DNA of 64,000 bases, from assembly GCA_003483745.1 (NCBI GenBank), contig DMYD01000059.1, forward strand, positions 50,758 to 114,757. Direction: 5' to 3'. The stretch comes from Roseburia sp. (GTDB lineage Bacteria > Bacillota > Clostridia > Lachnospirales > Lachnospiraceae). How positions within the stretch are numbered: position 1 is the stretch's first letter; every line of letters starts with the position of its first letter. The translations under genes were made by a program, and so were the position numbers. The notes below the pieces were generated by a model. It made no database searches. It was not told the origin of the DNA and saw only the letters and a list, made by a program, of their open reading frames with translations. Shown here piece by piece: positions 42,844 through 51,840 of this stretch.

Positions 42844-43728
42844 ATGACACATGACATTATGGATTTTATTGAATATATTCACAATGAAAAACAGACATCA
42901 AAGAATACGGAGGTTTCCTATGAACGTGATCTCCGCAAGATGAATGAATATCTGGAAGCGCAGAATGTATACGGGGTGTCTGCCGTTACGGAGACAAATC
43001 TGAATGCATATGTTATGTTTTTAGAACGTGAAGGACGGAAACCGGCGACGGTTTCAAGGAGCATTGCATCAATGAAAGCTTTTTTTCATTTTCTTGAAAA
43101 GGAGCGGAGAATCGAGTCGGATCCGGCATGGCGTTTGAAAGCACCTAAGATTGAAAAAACGATGCCGCGTATCCTGACCACGGAAGAAGTGACGCTTTTG
43201 TTAGAGCAGCCGTCCGGAAATACACCGAAAGAGCTACGGGATAAGGCGATGCTTGAATTGCTTTACGCGACAGGGATCCGTGTGTCGGAGCTGATATCGT
43301 TAAAAGTCTCGGATCTGAATCTTCAGATGGAGTATGTGATCTGTACGGATATCCATAAAGAACGGATCATTCCATTTGGGAATGTCGCAAGGGAGGCACT
43401 GACAAGATATATGCAGGATGGAAGAGATCATCTGATCAGCCAGGCGGACTGTCCGTGGCTGTTTACGAATTGTACCGGTGGTGCAATGAGCCGTCAGGGT
43501 TTCTGGAAACTGATCAAGTTTTATGGGAAGAAGGCGGGGATCGAATCGGAGATCACACCGCATACGCTGCGCCATTCGTTTGCGGCACATCTGATCAGCA
43601 ATGGAGCAGATTTAAAGTCGGTGCAGGAGATGTTAGGACATTCTGATATTTCTACGACACAGATTTATTCGCAGATGGGGCAGGGAAGAATCCGGGAAGT
43701 GTATCTGAAAGCACATCCGAGAGGATAG
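42844..43728 (+). CDS. xerD: Tyrosine recombinase XerD
   Basis: 294 residues. An N-terminal SAM-like core-binding domain precedes the catalytic domain with all active-site residues: Arg146 (ATGIRVSEL), Lys172, His240 and Arg243 (HTLRHSFAAHL), His266 (LGHSDISTTQIY) and the nucleophile Tyr275. It resolves chromosome dimers at dif with XerC. Length and spoIIM neighbour favour the housekeeping recombinase over a phage integrase. Confidence 0.9.
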   Translation: MTHDIMDFIEYIHNEKQTSKNTEVSYERDLRKMNEYLEAQNVYGVSAVTETNLNAYVMFLEREGRKPATVSRSIASMKAFFHFLEKERRIESDPAWRLKAPKIEKTMPRILTTEEVTLLLEQPSGNTPKELRDKAMLELLYATGIRVSELISLKVSDLNLQMEYVICTDIHKERIIPFGNVAREALTRYMQDGRDHLISQADCPWLFTNCTGGAMSRQGFWKLIKFYGKKAGIESEITPHTLRHSFAAHLISNGADLKSVQEMLGHSDISTTQIYSQMGQGRIREVYLKAHPRG

Positions 43729-43735
43729 TAGTAGA

Positions 43736-43773
43736 AACAATAGAATGCATGTTCTGCAAACACTCTATTGTCA
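43736..43773. repeat. Hairpin repeat, copy C
   Basis: ACAATAGAATGCA, then GTTCTGCAAACA, ending CTCTATTGTC; outer arms ACAATAGA / TCTATTGT pair. Starts 8 bp after the xerD stop. Confidence 0.65.
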
Positions 43774-43782
43774 TGAATAATA

Positions 43783-43817
43783 AAAAAGGAACTCACAGAA
43801 ATGGAGTTCCTTTTTTC
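43783..43817. terminator. Bidirectional terminator between xerD and the DAHP synthase gene
   Basis: AAAAAGGAACTC / GGAGTTCCTTTTTT with an 8-nt loop; A-run on the left and T-run on the right serve both strands. Confidence 0.85.
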
Positions 43818-43858
43818 ATTATGAGATTTCAGGAAGCTGCCGGTACAGGTAAAAAATC

Positions 43859-44890
43859 TTAACGGCACATATCTGCAATCGTATAAATCAGATTTTTGGA
43901 GTCTTCCCAGCCAAGGCAGGGATCCGTGATGGATTTGCCGTAGATGTGCTCGCCGATCTTCTGGGAGCCTTCCTCAATATAACTCTCGATCATGACACCT
44001 TTTACCATTTTCTGAATCTCAGAAGAAACTTGACGGTTGTGCATGACTTCCTTTACGATACGGATCTGTTCTTTATATTTTTTGCCGGAGTTGGAATGGT
44101 TTACGTCCACAACGGCTGCCGGATTGACAAGATCCATTTTTTCGTACATGTCACACAGACGGATCAGATCTTCGTAGTGGTAATTCTGTGTGGAGTTACC
44201 GTGTTTGCTGACTGCGCCGCGCAGAACAACATGTGTCAGCGGGTTGCCGCTTGTCTCCACTTCGTAACCACGGTATACGAAATGATGTGGGTGCTGTGCC
44301 GCATATACGGAGTTGAGCATAACAGAAAAGTCGCCGCTGGTCGGGTTTTTCATACCGGATGCGACATCAAAACCACTGACCGTCAGACGGTGCTGCTGAT
44401 CCTCGACAGAACGTGCACCGATGGCAACGTAGGAGAGAAGATCTTCGACATACCCCCAGTTTTCCGGGTAGAGCATCTCATCTGCACAGGTTAAACCGCT
44501 CTCTTTGATCGCACGGATGTGCATTTTACGCATGGCAATCAGACCTTCGATCATGTCAGGTGCTTTTTCCGGATCCGGCTGGGAGGCGATACCCTTATAG
44601 CCCTCGCCGGTAGTACGCGGCTTATTTGTATAAACACGCGGAATGATGATCAGACGGTCGGCAACATCCTCCTGGATTTTTGTGAGGCGGCTGACATAAT
44701 CACAGACAGCGTCCTCCCGGTCTGCGGAACAAGGTCCGATGATAACGAGAAAACGGTCATCTTTTCCGGTGATAACGTCGGAGATCATAGCATCCCGTTC
44801 TTTTTTTAACTGTTTTAATTCTTCTGACAGCGGAAATTCGCGTTTGATCTCTGCCGGAGAAGGAAGCTGGTTTAAAAATGTAAAACTCAT
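43859..44890 (-). CDS. 3-Deoxy-7-phosphoheptulonate (DAHP) synthase, class I
   Basis: 343 residues, AroF/G/H type: FLVIIGPCSADRE, PRVYTNKPRTTGEGYKG, RSVEDQQHRLTVSGFDVASGMKNPTSG and DVNHSNSGKKY are the family's active-site segments. It joins phosphoenolpyruvate and erythrose-4-phosphate, the first step of aromatic amino-acid synthesis. A GGAG site lies 8 bp before the ATG. It is divergent from aroD with closely spaced promoters. An aroF/G/H choice is not possible from sequence alone. Confidence 0.9.
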   Translation of the reverse strand: MSFTFLNQLPSPAEIKREFPLSEELKQLKKERDAMISDVITGKDDRFLVIIGPCSADREDAVCDYVSRLTKIQEDVADRLIIIPRVYTNKPRTTGEGYKGIASQPDPEKAPDMIEGLIAMRKMHIRAIKESGLTCADEMLYPENWGYVEDLLSYVAIGARSVEDQQHRLTVSGFDVASGMKNPTSGDFSVMLNSVYAAQHPHHFVYRGYEVETSGNPLTHVVLRGAVSKHGNSTQNYHYEDLIRLCDMYEKMDLVNPAAVVDVNHSNSGKKYKEQIRIVKEVMHNRQVSSEIQKMVKGVMIESYIEEGSQKIGEHIYGKSITDPCLGWEDSKNLIYTIADMCR

Positions 44891-44956
44891 AATAAAACTC
44901 CATTCTAAGCGCCAAAGTATATGCGCTGTCTCTTGTATTTGCTAAAATCAAAAATT

Positions 44957-44985
44957 ATATTAAATGATATTGAAGAAGATGTCAA
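44957..44985 (-). promoter_or_regulatory. Promoter of the DAHP synthase gene
   Basis: On the minus strand TTGACA (44985-44980), 17 bp spacer, TAATAT (44962-44957). Confidence 0.6.
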
Positions 44986-44989
44986 ATAT

Positions 44990-45018
44990 TTGCATAACAG
45001 GAGTGGGTTGGTTATAAT
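44990..45018 (+). promoter_or_regulatory. Promoter of aroD
   Basis: TTGCAT (44990-44995), 17 bp spacer, TATAAT (45013-45018). Its -35 is 4 bp from the -35 of the opposite promoter, so the two may interfere or be co-regulated. Confidence 0.65.
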
Positions 45019-45061
45019 GAAAAATAGAACATAGCTGTGAGACGGCAGGGAGGTGTCTGGC

Positions 45062-45814
45062 ATGAAAATAAAAGGAATAGAGATTGGAATGGGACGGCCA
45101 CTCATTTGTGTTCCTGTGCTTGAAAGAACCAAAGAGGAAGTTATAAAAGAAGTGGAATATCTTGTAAAATCAGAAGCGGACATGATTGAATGGAGGCTGG
45201 ATGCATTTGAACATTACGCGGATTATAATGAAGTGCGGGAAATATTACAGCAGATAGCCCCTTTATTAAAGAAAAAACCTTTTTTATACACAGTTCGCAC
45301 GGAAAAACAGGGTGGGATGGCACTGGCAGAGCGGGAGGAGTTAAAGGATCTGCATGACCTTGCGGCAGAATCCGAATGTACGGATCTGATCGATCTGGAA
45401 TTTTTTGAAGAAGAGCATGCAGCAAAGCGGATCCGGGAAATCCAGAAAAAAGGGAAAAAAATTGTTGCGTCACATCATGATCTGGAAGGAACACCGCAGA
45501 TAGAGGTTATGCGGATGCTGCTTGACCGTATGTGTGAAGGGGGAGCAGATATTGTGAAACTTGTCGTAACGCCCAAAACACCGGAAGATGTATTGCGGCT
45601 TCTTGCTGTTACATCTGAATTTCACAATGAGAATAAAGAGACACCGATTATTACCGTGGCAATGGGAAAATTGGGGGAGATCAGCAGAGTGAGTGGAGAG
45701 ACATTTGGTTCCTGTGTGACATTTGCATCGCATGAAAAGAAAAGTGCACCGGGACAGTTTAGACTGGAAGAAATGCGGCAGACGCTTGCTATGCTGCATG
45801 AGGGATGTGAATAA
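45062..45814 (+). CDS. aroD: 3-Dehydroquinate dehydratase type I
   Basis: 250 residues. Schiff-base Lys166 in GADIVKLVVTP and catalytic His139 in VASHHDLEGTP identify the type I enzyme. Converts 3-dehydroquinate to 3-dehydroshikimate. ATG 45062 follows GGGAGGTG; a GTG three codons earlier is possible. It pairs functionally with the divergent DAHP synthase gene. Confidence 0.95.
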   Translation: MKIKGIEIGMGRPLICVPVLERTKEEVIKEVEYLVKSEADMIEWRLDAFEHYADYNEVREILQQIAPLLKKKPFLYTVRTEKQGGMALAEREELKDLHDLAAESECTDLIDLEFFEEEHAAKRIREIQKKGKKIVASHHDLEGTPQIEVMRMLLDRMCEGGADIVKLVVTPKTPEDVLRLLAVTSEFHNENKETPIITVAMGKLGEISRVSGETFGSCVTFASHEKKSAPGQFRLEEMRQTLAMLHEGCE

Positions 45815-45847
45815 AAAATAAAGAAAATATAAAGAATGGATAAAGTG

Positions 45848-45888
45848 CAGGGAAGATACTTGACGTGGTATCTTCCCTGTGTTAATAT
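45848..45888 (+). promoter_or_regulatory. Promoter with palindromic operator before the marR gene
   Basis: TTGACG (45860-45865), 17 bp spacer, TAATAT (45883-45888). The -35 is exactly the loop of a perfect 12-bp inverted repeat, CAGGGAAGATAC (45848-45859) and GTATCTTCCCTG (45868-45879). No T-run follows, so an operator is more likely than a terminator. Confidence 0.7.
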
Positions 45889-45956
45889 ATGCCACCGTAA
45901 ATAAATAACAAAGAAAATACATAACAATGTTAAATAATGAGGTGAGAAAAACGAAA

Positions 45957-46421
45957 ATGGATGATTTATTTACAAGATTTTTCTCTGCCCTGTATCAGTT
46001 TCATAAACTGCATATGGGAGATCTGGTACCGGATATCACCAAACTTGAGGGTATGACGATGTCGGCGATCAAGCACTGCAGCGGGGAAAAAGGGAAGGAA
46101 GAACTGACGGTTTCTGAACTGACAGCAAAGCTAAAAGCAAAAGGACCTGCAGTTTCACGCACGTTAAAGACGTTAGAGGATAAAGGATATATTGAGCGTG
46201 ATGTCAATAAGGCAGACAGACGCAATACCTATGTGAAGCTGACGATTTCCGGAAAACAAAAAGTGGAAGAATACGAGCAGATCATGAGCAGTTTTGCGCA
46301 CGCGGTCATCGCAAAAATAGACCGGGATGATATGGAACAGATGATTGAATGTCTGAATGAACTTTATGAAGCATCAAGAGAAGAGATTGCAGACCGAAAA
46401 ATGAGACAAAAAGGAGAATAA
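45957..46421 (+). CDS. MarR-family transcription regulator
   Basis: 154 residues from ATG 45957 (GAGGTGAG upstream). The winged helix is visible: LTVSELTAKLKAKGPAVSRTLKTLEDKGYIERDVNKADRRNTYVKLT, with DKADRR-like wing. MarR repressors are relieved by small lipophilic molecules. It stands 3 bp before the ABC-exporter genes and surely controls them; the inverted repeat at 45848-45879 is the likely operator. Confidence 0.9.
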   Translation: MDDLFTRFFSALYQFHKLHMGDLVPDITKLEGMTMSAIKHCSGEKGKEELTVSELTAKLKAKGPAVSRTLKTLEDKGYIERDVNKADRRNTYVKLTISGKQKVEEYEQIMSSFAHAVIAKIDRDDMEQMIECLNELYEASREEIADRKMRQKGE

Positions 46422-46424
46422 GAC

Positions 46425-48746
46425 ATGAGCAAAATATTTAAAAACATGCTCCCGTATTGGAAAGGACTGATCGTAGTCGTTGCACTGTTAGTTGTGCAGG
46501 CATGGTGTGATCTTTCACTTCCGGCATATACATCGGACATTATTGATGTCGGAATTCAGAACAAAGGTGTGGAGCATGTGCTGCCGGAGGCAGTAACGGA
46601 AGAAGAGTTTACACTGTCACCGCTTTTTATGACGGATGAGGAGAAAGAAAGCTGGGAGAACAGTTATGAGAAAGATGGAGATGTATACCGTCTGACTGTC
46701 ACAGATAAAAAGCAGCTGGAGAAACTGGATGATACATTGCTTCTTCCGCTTTTGATGAATTATCAGATGTCATCCGTGGATGAGCAGACTTTTAAAGAGA
46801 GCGTGGCGAAACCGACAGGGATGGATCAGGCGATGCTTGATAACATGAGTATCGAGCAGATCGGGGAGTCCATGGGAGTGCCGCTTACATCTTTTGAGAA
46901 AGAGGTCGAGGATGACGACGGAAATACTGTGGTAACAAATTGTGTGGATATGCGCACAGTCTTTGCAGCTATGAAAGCATCAGGGGCTATGACAGAGGAA
47001 CAGATCCTATCCATGCGCGCTACCGTTTCTGATACGATTGATACCATGGGAAGTTCTCTGGTAAAATCGATGGGAATTGCATATGCGGTAAGCTGTGATA
47101 CAGCGGCAGGAGTGGATATTGATAAGGTACAGACATCCTATCTCTGGTCAGCCGGTGGCAGAATGGTTGCGATGGCACTTCTTATGGGTGTGGCAACGGT
47201 TCTGGTCGGATTCTTTGGCGCGCGCATTGGTGCCGGGATCGGACGTGACCTGCGAGGAAAAATATTTGGACAGGTGGTTCATTTTTCCAATGCGGAGATG
47301 GATCATTTTTCCACAGCATCTTTAATTACCAGAAGTACGAATGATATCCAGCAGATCCAGATGGTTTCCGCCGTGATGATCCGTATGGTTGCCTATGCGC
47401 CGATTCTTGGCATCGGAGGTGTCTTAAAAATCATCCAGACAGGAGCCGGAATGGGATGGATCATTATTCTTGCAATTTTAGTGATCCTTGGATATGTCAT
47501 GGTATTGATGTCTGTTACGATGCCGCGTTTTAAACTGATGCAGAAACTGGTCGATAAGATCAATCTGGTATCCAGAGAGATTTTAACGGGACTTTCCGTC
47601 ATCCGTGCGTTTGGCAGAGAGACAGAGGAAGAAAAACGTTTTGATGATGCCAATAAAGACTTGACGAAAACCATGCTGTTTACAAACCGTGTCATGACAT
47701 TTATGATGCCTGGTATGATGCTGATCATGAACCTTCTGACCGTAGGTATCGTATGGGTAGGAGCACACAAGATCGATGCCGGCTCGATGCAGGTTGGTTC
47801 CATGACAGCGTTTATTACCTATGCGATGATGATCGTTATGGCATTTTTGATGCTGACAGCAATGTCGATCATGCTTCCGCGTGCAGCAGTTGCAGCAGAA
47901 CGTATCGATGAAGTTATCCGCATGGAATCTTCGATAGAGGATGCAAAAAATCCGGAAGAATTAAAAGAACACAAAGGTGTAATCCGTTTTTTACATGTCA
48001 ACTTCCGATATCCGGGAGCAGAGGCAGATGTGTTGGAGGATATTGATTTTACGGCAGAGCCGGGCAAGACAACAGCGATCATCGGAAGTACCGGATGTGG
48101 AAAATCCACACTGGTCAATCTGATTCCGCGACTTTATGATGTCACAGGCGGCAGTGTCACATTAGACGGACAGGATATCCGGAATATCCGTATGGAAGAT
48201 CTGAGGGATGAAATCGGTTTTGTACCGCAGAAAGGTGTGCTGTTTTCCGGTACGATCGCTTCAAACCTGCGTTTTGGAAAACGTGATGCTTCGGATGAAG
48301 AGATCAAAGAAGCGGCAGCAATCGCTCAGGCAACCGATTTTATTGAGGAAAAGCAGGAAAAATATGACAGTGATATCGCCCAGGGCGGAAGCAATGTCTC
48401 CGGTGGACAGAAACAGCGTCTTGCCATTGCGCGTGCAATCGCAAAACAGCCGAAGATTTATGTGTTTGATGACAGTTTCTCTGCACTTGATTTAAAGACG
48501 GATGCGGCACTTCGAAAAGCACTGGCATCGAAAGTAAAAGAAAGCACAGTCATCATTGTAGCACAGAGAATTAGTACAATTTTACACGCAGAACAGATCC
48601 TTGTGCTTGAGGATGGAAAAATCGTCGGAAAAGGTACACACGAAGAACTGCTGAAAAACTGTGTGACATACCAGCAGATCGCACGTTCACAGCTTTCTGC
48701 AAAAGAACTTGGCATTGAGGAAAGTGAGGTGTCTGTCAATGAGTAA
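46425..48746 (+). CDS. ABC multidrug exporter, subunit with degenerate ATPase site
   Basis: 773 residues. After the first helix there is an insertion of about 180 residues predicted outside the membrane (QNKGVEHVLPEAVTEEEF to about residue 230). The ATPase has Walker A GSTGCGKST, signature VSGGQKQRL, Walker B VFDDSFSALD with Asp in place of the catalytic Glu, and Gln in place of the H-loop His (VAQRIST). Thus its own site is non-catalytic. It forms a heterodimer with the next subunit, with which it overlaps by 8 bp. Confidence 0.9.
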   Translation: MSKIFKNMLPYWKGLIVVVALLVVQAWCDLSLPAYTSDIIDVGIQNKGVEHVLPEAVTEEEFTLSPLFMTDEEKESWENSYEKDGDVYRLTVTDKKQLEKLDDTLLLPLLMNYQMSSVDEQTFKESVAKPTGMDQAMLDNMSIEQIGESMGVPLTSFEKEVEDDDGNTVVTNCVDMRTVFAAMKASGAMTEEQILSMRATVSDTIDTMGSSLVKSMGIAYAVSCDTAAGVDIDKVQTSYLWSAGGRMVAMALLMGVATVLVGFFGARIGAGIGRDLRGKIFGQVVHFSNAEMDHFSTASLITRSTNDIQQIQMVSAVMIRMVAYAPILGIGGVLKIIQTGAGMGWIIILAILVILGYVMVLMSVTMPRFKLMQKLVDKINLVSREILTGLSVIRAFGRETEEEKRFDDANKDLTKTMLFTNRVMTFMMPGMMLIMNLLTVGIVWVGAHKIDAGSMQVGSMTAFITYAMMIVMAFLMLTAMSIMLPRAAVAAERIDEVIRMESSIEDAKNPEELKEHKGVIRFLHVNFRYPGAEADVLEDIDFTAEPGKTTAIIGSTGCGKSTLVNLIPRLYDVTGGSVTLDGQDIRNIRMEDLRDEIGFVPQKGVLFSGTIASNLRFGKRDASDEEIKEAAAIAQATDFIEEKQEKYDSDIAQGGSNVSGGQKQRLAIARAIAKQPKIYVFDDSFSALDLKTDAALRKALASKVKESTVIIVAQRISTILHAEQILVLEDGKIVGKGTHEELLKNCVTYQQIARSQLSAKELGIEESEVSVNE

Positions 48747-50592
48747 TGAAAGAGAAAAAGTTAGAATGCAGCACCGTGGCAGAGGAACGATGGGGCACGG
48801 CATGCAGCCGGGAGAAAAACCGAAGGATTTAAAGGGTTCTCTTGGAAAACTGTTATCTTATATTGGAAATTTTAAGGCGGCAATTATTGTGGTCATGATT
48901 TTTGCGGCGGCTTCCACTGTATTTAATGTCATCGGTCCTAAGATTTTAGGAAAGGCAACCACAGCGCTTTCCGAAGGTCTGATGGCAAAGATTCAGGGTA
49001 CGGGAAGCATTGATTTTACCTATATCGGACAGATCCTTTTATTTGTGCTAGGACTTTATGTGTGCAGTGCGGCATTTAACTTTATTCAGGGATGGATCAT
49101 GACCGGTGTAACGCAGAAGATCTGCTACCGCATGCGTAAAGAAATCTCCGGGAAAATCAACCGCATGCCGATGAAATATTTTGAGAGCCGTACTTACGGA
49201 GAAGTTTTATCGAGAATCACCAATGATGTCGATACCTTAGGACAGGGATTAAACCAGAGTATCACAACGATCATCACGTCGGCATCAACCTTAGTCGGAG
49301 TACTGATCATGATGTTAAGTATCTCTCCGTTAATGACCTTGATCGCAATCGTGATATTGCCAATCTCCATGGCATTGATCTCATTTGTGGTCAAAAAATC
49401 ACAAAAATACTTCAAAGATCAGCAGGAATATTTAGGACACATCAACGGACAGGTAGAAGAAGTTTATGGCGGACATTTAGTCATCAAGGCATTTAACCGT
49501 GAGAAAGACACGATTGATGAATTTAACCGCACCAATGAGATTTTATATCAGTCTGCATGGAAATCACAGTTTTTATCCGGTATGATGCAGCCAATCATGA
49601 TGTTTGTCGGAAATCTCGGTTATGCGGCAGTTGCTTTATCCGGTGGACTGCTTGCAATCCGTGGAACGATCACGATCGGTGATATCCAGGCATTTATCCA
49701 GTATGTAAAAAACTTTACACAGCCGATCCAGCAGATAGCACAGGTCATCAACCAGGTGCAGTCGATGGCGGCAGCATCCGAACGTGTGTTTGAGTTTTTA
49801 AATGAGGAAGAGGAAGACCAGATCGTAGAACATCCGGCAGATGTGAGTGCCGTAACCGGAACCGTCGATTTTGATCATGTACAGTTTGGTTATAACCTGG
49901 ATCAGACGATCATCAAAGATTTCTGTGCTCATGTGGAACCGGGACAGAAGATTGCAATCGTAGGACCGACCGGAGCCGGAAAGACCACGATGGTGAAACT
50001 TTTGATGCGGTTTTATGATGTAAACAGCGGTTCCATCAAATTAGACGGTCATGACGTCAGAGATTTTAACCGCAGGGAATTAAGGGATGCGTTTGGAATG
50101 GTATTGCAGGATACCTGGCTGTTTAAGGGAACAATCATGGAAAATATCCGTTACGGGCGTTTAGATGCTACAGATGAGGAGGTCATTGCGGCGGCAAAAG
50201 CAGCGCATGCCGACCACTTTATCAAGACCCTTCCGGGTGGTTACCAGATGGAATTAAATGAGGATGCAAGCAATGTCTCACAGGGACAAAAACAGCTCCT
50301 TACGATCGCAAGGGCAATCCTTGCGGACAATAAGATTTTAATACTCGATGAGGCAACATCTTCGGTTGATACGAGAACCGAGGTAACGATCCAGAAAGCG
50401 ATGGATAATCTGATGCGTGGCAGAACCAGTTTTGTCATTGCACACAGACTCTCAACGATCCGCAATGCGGATCTGATCCTTGTCATGAAGGACGGGGATA
50501 TCGTGGAGCAGGGAAATCACGAAGAACTGCTTGAAAAAAATGGATTTTATGCAAATCTTTATAATTCACAGTTTGAGGATGTTGTTGCGTAA
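48739..50592 (+). CDS. ABC multidrug exporter, catalytic subunit
   Basis: 617 residues from ATG 48739. Walker A GPTGAGKTT, Walker B ILDEATSSVD with the catalytic Glu, H-loop IAHRLST; the signature is altered (VSQGQKQLL). Combined with the partner's intact VSGGQ this gives one consensus and one degenerate ATP site, as in BmrCD and TM287/288. An N-terminal Met/Gly-rich extension precedes the first helix. Substrates are presumably lipophilic drugs or toxins, sensed by the MarR protein. Confidence 0.9.
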   Translation: MSNEREKVRMQHRGRGTMGHGMQPGEKPKDLKGSLGKLLSYIGNFKAAIIVVMIFAAASTVFNVIGPKILGKATTALSEGLMAKIQGTGSIDFTYIGQILLFVLGLYVCSAAFNFIQGWIMTGVTQKICYRMRKEISGKINRMPMKYFESRTYGEVLSRITNDVDTLGQGLNQSITTIITSASTLVGVLIMMLSISPLMTLIAIVILPISMALISFVVKKSQKYFKDQQEYLGHINGQVEEVYGGHLVIKAFNREKDTIDEFNRTNEILYQSAWKSQFLSGMMQPIMMFVGNLGYAAVALSGGLLAIRGTITIGDIQAFIQYVKNFTQPIQQIAQVINQVQSMAAASERVFEFLNEEEEDQIVEHPADVSAVTGTVDFDHVQFGYNLDQTIIKDFCAHVEPGQKIAIVGPTGAGKTTMVKLLMRFYDVNSGSIKLDGHDVRDFNRRELRDAFGMVLQDTWLFKGTIMENIRYGRLDATDEEVIAAAKAAHADHFIKTLPGGYQMELNEDASNVSQGQKQLLTIARAILADNKILILDEATSSVDTRTEVTIQKAMDNLMRGRTSFVIAHRLSTIRNADLILVMKDGDIVEQGNHEELLEKNGFYANLYNSQFEDVVA

Positions 50593-50601
50593 GAGGATAT
50601 G

Positions 50602-50631
50602 GGATGTCGTCGTTTGGCGGCATCCTTTTTT
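50602..50631 (+). terminator. Terminator of the ABC exporter operon
   Basis: GGATGTCGTC / GGCGGCATCC (G-T pairs), GTTT loop, then seven T. Confidence 0.8.
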
Positions 50632-50767
50632 CGTGCAGATTTTGCCTGGTATGGAATTCATTTTCGTTCCGGCTGCACAAAAGAAAAATATCTGCATAAA
50701 TTTTCCGGCAAACAGGAAACACTATGAAAAAAAGCCACATTCATGCGGCAGAAAGCAGGAAAATCAT

Positions 50768-51733
50768 ATGGATAAAATGAATATCAGAAAAGCGGCAATG
50801 ATCGGCTGCGGATTTGTGGGGGCATCATCGGCATTTGCGCTGATGCAGAGCGGTATTTTTTCAGAGATGGTCATGATCGATGCAGACCACGCGAAGGCGG
50901 AGGGGGAAGCGATGGATCTAAGCCATGGGCTTCCTTTTGCAAGACCGGTAAAAATATATGCCGGGGATTATGATGACATTGTAGATGCCGGAATTATTAT
51001 CATCACGGCGGGGGCAAACCAGAAGCCAGATGAGACACGGCTCGATCTGATCCACAAAAATGTGGAGATATACAAACAGATCATCCCGGAGATCGCAAAG
51101 CGCGGCTGTGAGGGAATCCTCCTTATTGTATCCAATCCGGTCGATATCCTTACCTACACGGCACTGAAACTCTCCGGTTTCCCGGAACACCGTGTGATCG
51201 GTTCCGGGACAGTGCTTGATACCGCCCGGTTAAAATATCTGATCGGGGAGCATTTAGGGGTAGATAACCGCAGTGTGCATGCGTTTATCATCGGGGAACA
51301 CGGGGACAGTGAACTTGCCGCATGGTCCAATGCGAATATTTCCGGTGTCCGTCTGGGTGATTTTTGCGAAATGCGTGGTCATTTTATGCATGAGGAATCC
51401 GAAAACCGTATCTATGAAAAAGTAAGAAACAGCGCTTACGAGATCATTGAACGCAAGCGTGCGACCTATTATGGGATTGCGATGGCGGTAAAGCGGATCT
51501 GTGAATGTATCATCCGAAATGAACAGTCGATTCTTCCGGTATCTTCCATGATGCATGGCATTTACGGAATGAAAGATATTGTGATCAGCATGCCTGCCAT
51601 TGTCGGAAAGGACGGCGTGGAGGATGTGATACCGATCTCGCTGGATGAAGAAGAAAAAATGCAGTTGAAAAAATCGGCGGATATTTTAAATGAGATGAAT
51701 GAGATGATAAAAAAAGAACACGGAATCGGTTAA
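50768..51733 (+). CDS. ldh: L-lactate dehydrogenase
   Basis: 321 residues from ATG 50768 (CAGGAAAA upstream). NAD-binding GCGFVGASSAFAL, substrate-discriminating Gln85 in TAGANQKPDETR (Gln rather than Arg argues for lactate, not malate), and the proton-relay His178 in IIGEHGDSE. Converts pyruvate to lactate with NADH. The frame is open a long way upstream but that part is leader and terminator. Confidence 0.9.
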   Translation: MDKMNIRKAAMIGCGFVGASSAFALMQSGIFSEMVMIDADHAKAEGEAMDLSHGLPFARPVKIYAGDYDDIVDAGIIIITAGANQKPDETRLDLIHKNVEIYKQIIPEIAKRGCEGILLIVSNPVDILTYTALKLSGFPEHRVIGSGTVLDTARLKYLIGEHLGVDNRSVHAFIIGEHGDSELAAWSNANISGVRLGDFCEMRGHFMHEESENRIYEKVRNSAYEIIERKRATYYGIAMAVKRICECIIRNEQSILPVSSMMHGIYGMKDIVISMPAIVGKDGVEDVIPISLDEEEKMQLKKSADILNEMNEMIKKEHGIG

Positions 51734-51840
51734 AAAAAGAAGGTAAATGTGTTATAGTCTATTAGCAGATGTATGGGAACAGAAGATTTCTGAATGATAG
51801 ATTATATTTTAATATAGGAATACAAAAGAGGAGGGGTACC

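Noticed and set aside
42844..43728. xerD considered as a phage integrase
   Set aside because: Length, complete XerD signature and the NUDIX-spoIIM neighbourhood favour the housekeeping recombinase.
35027..43773. Repeats considered as a CRISPR array
   Set aside because: The three copies are kilobases apart and in both orientations, with no regular spacing and no cas genes.
43946..44494. Long open frame on the plus strand (182 codons) opposite the DAHP synthase gene
   Set aside because: It is fully antisense to a well-supported enzyme gene, has no ribosome site and its product has no sensible fold; it arises from codon bias.
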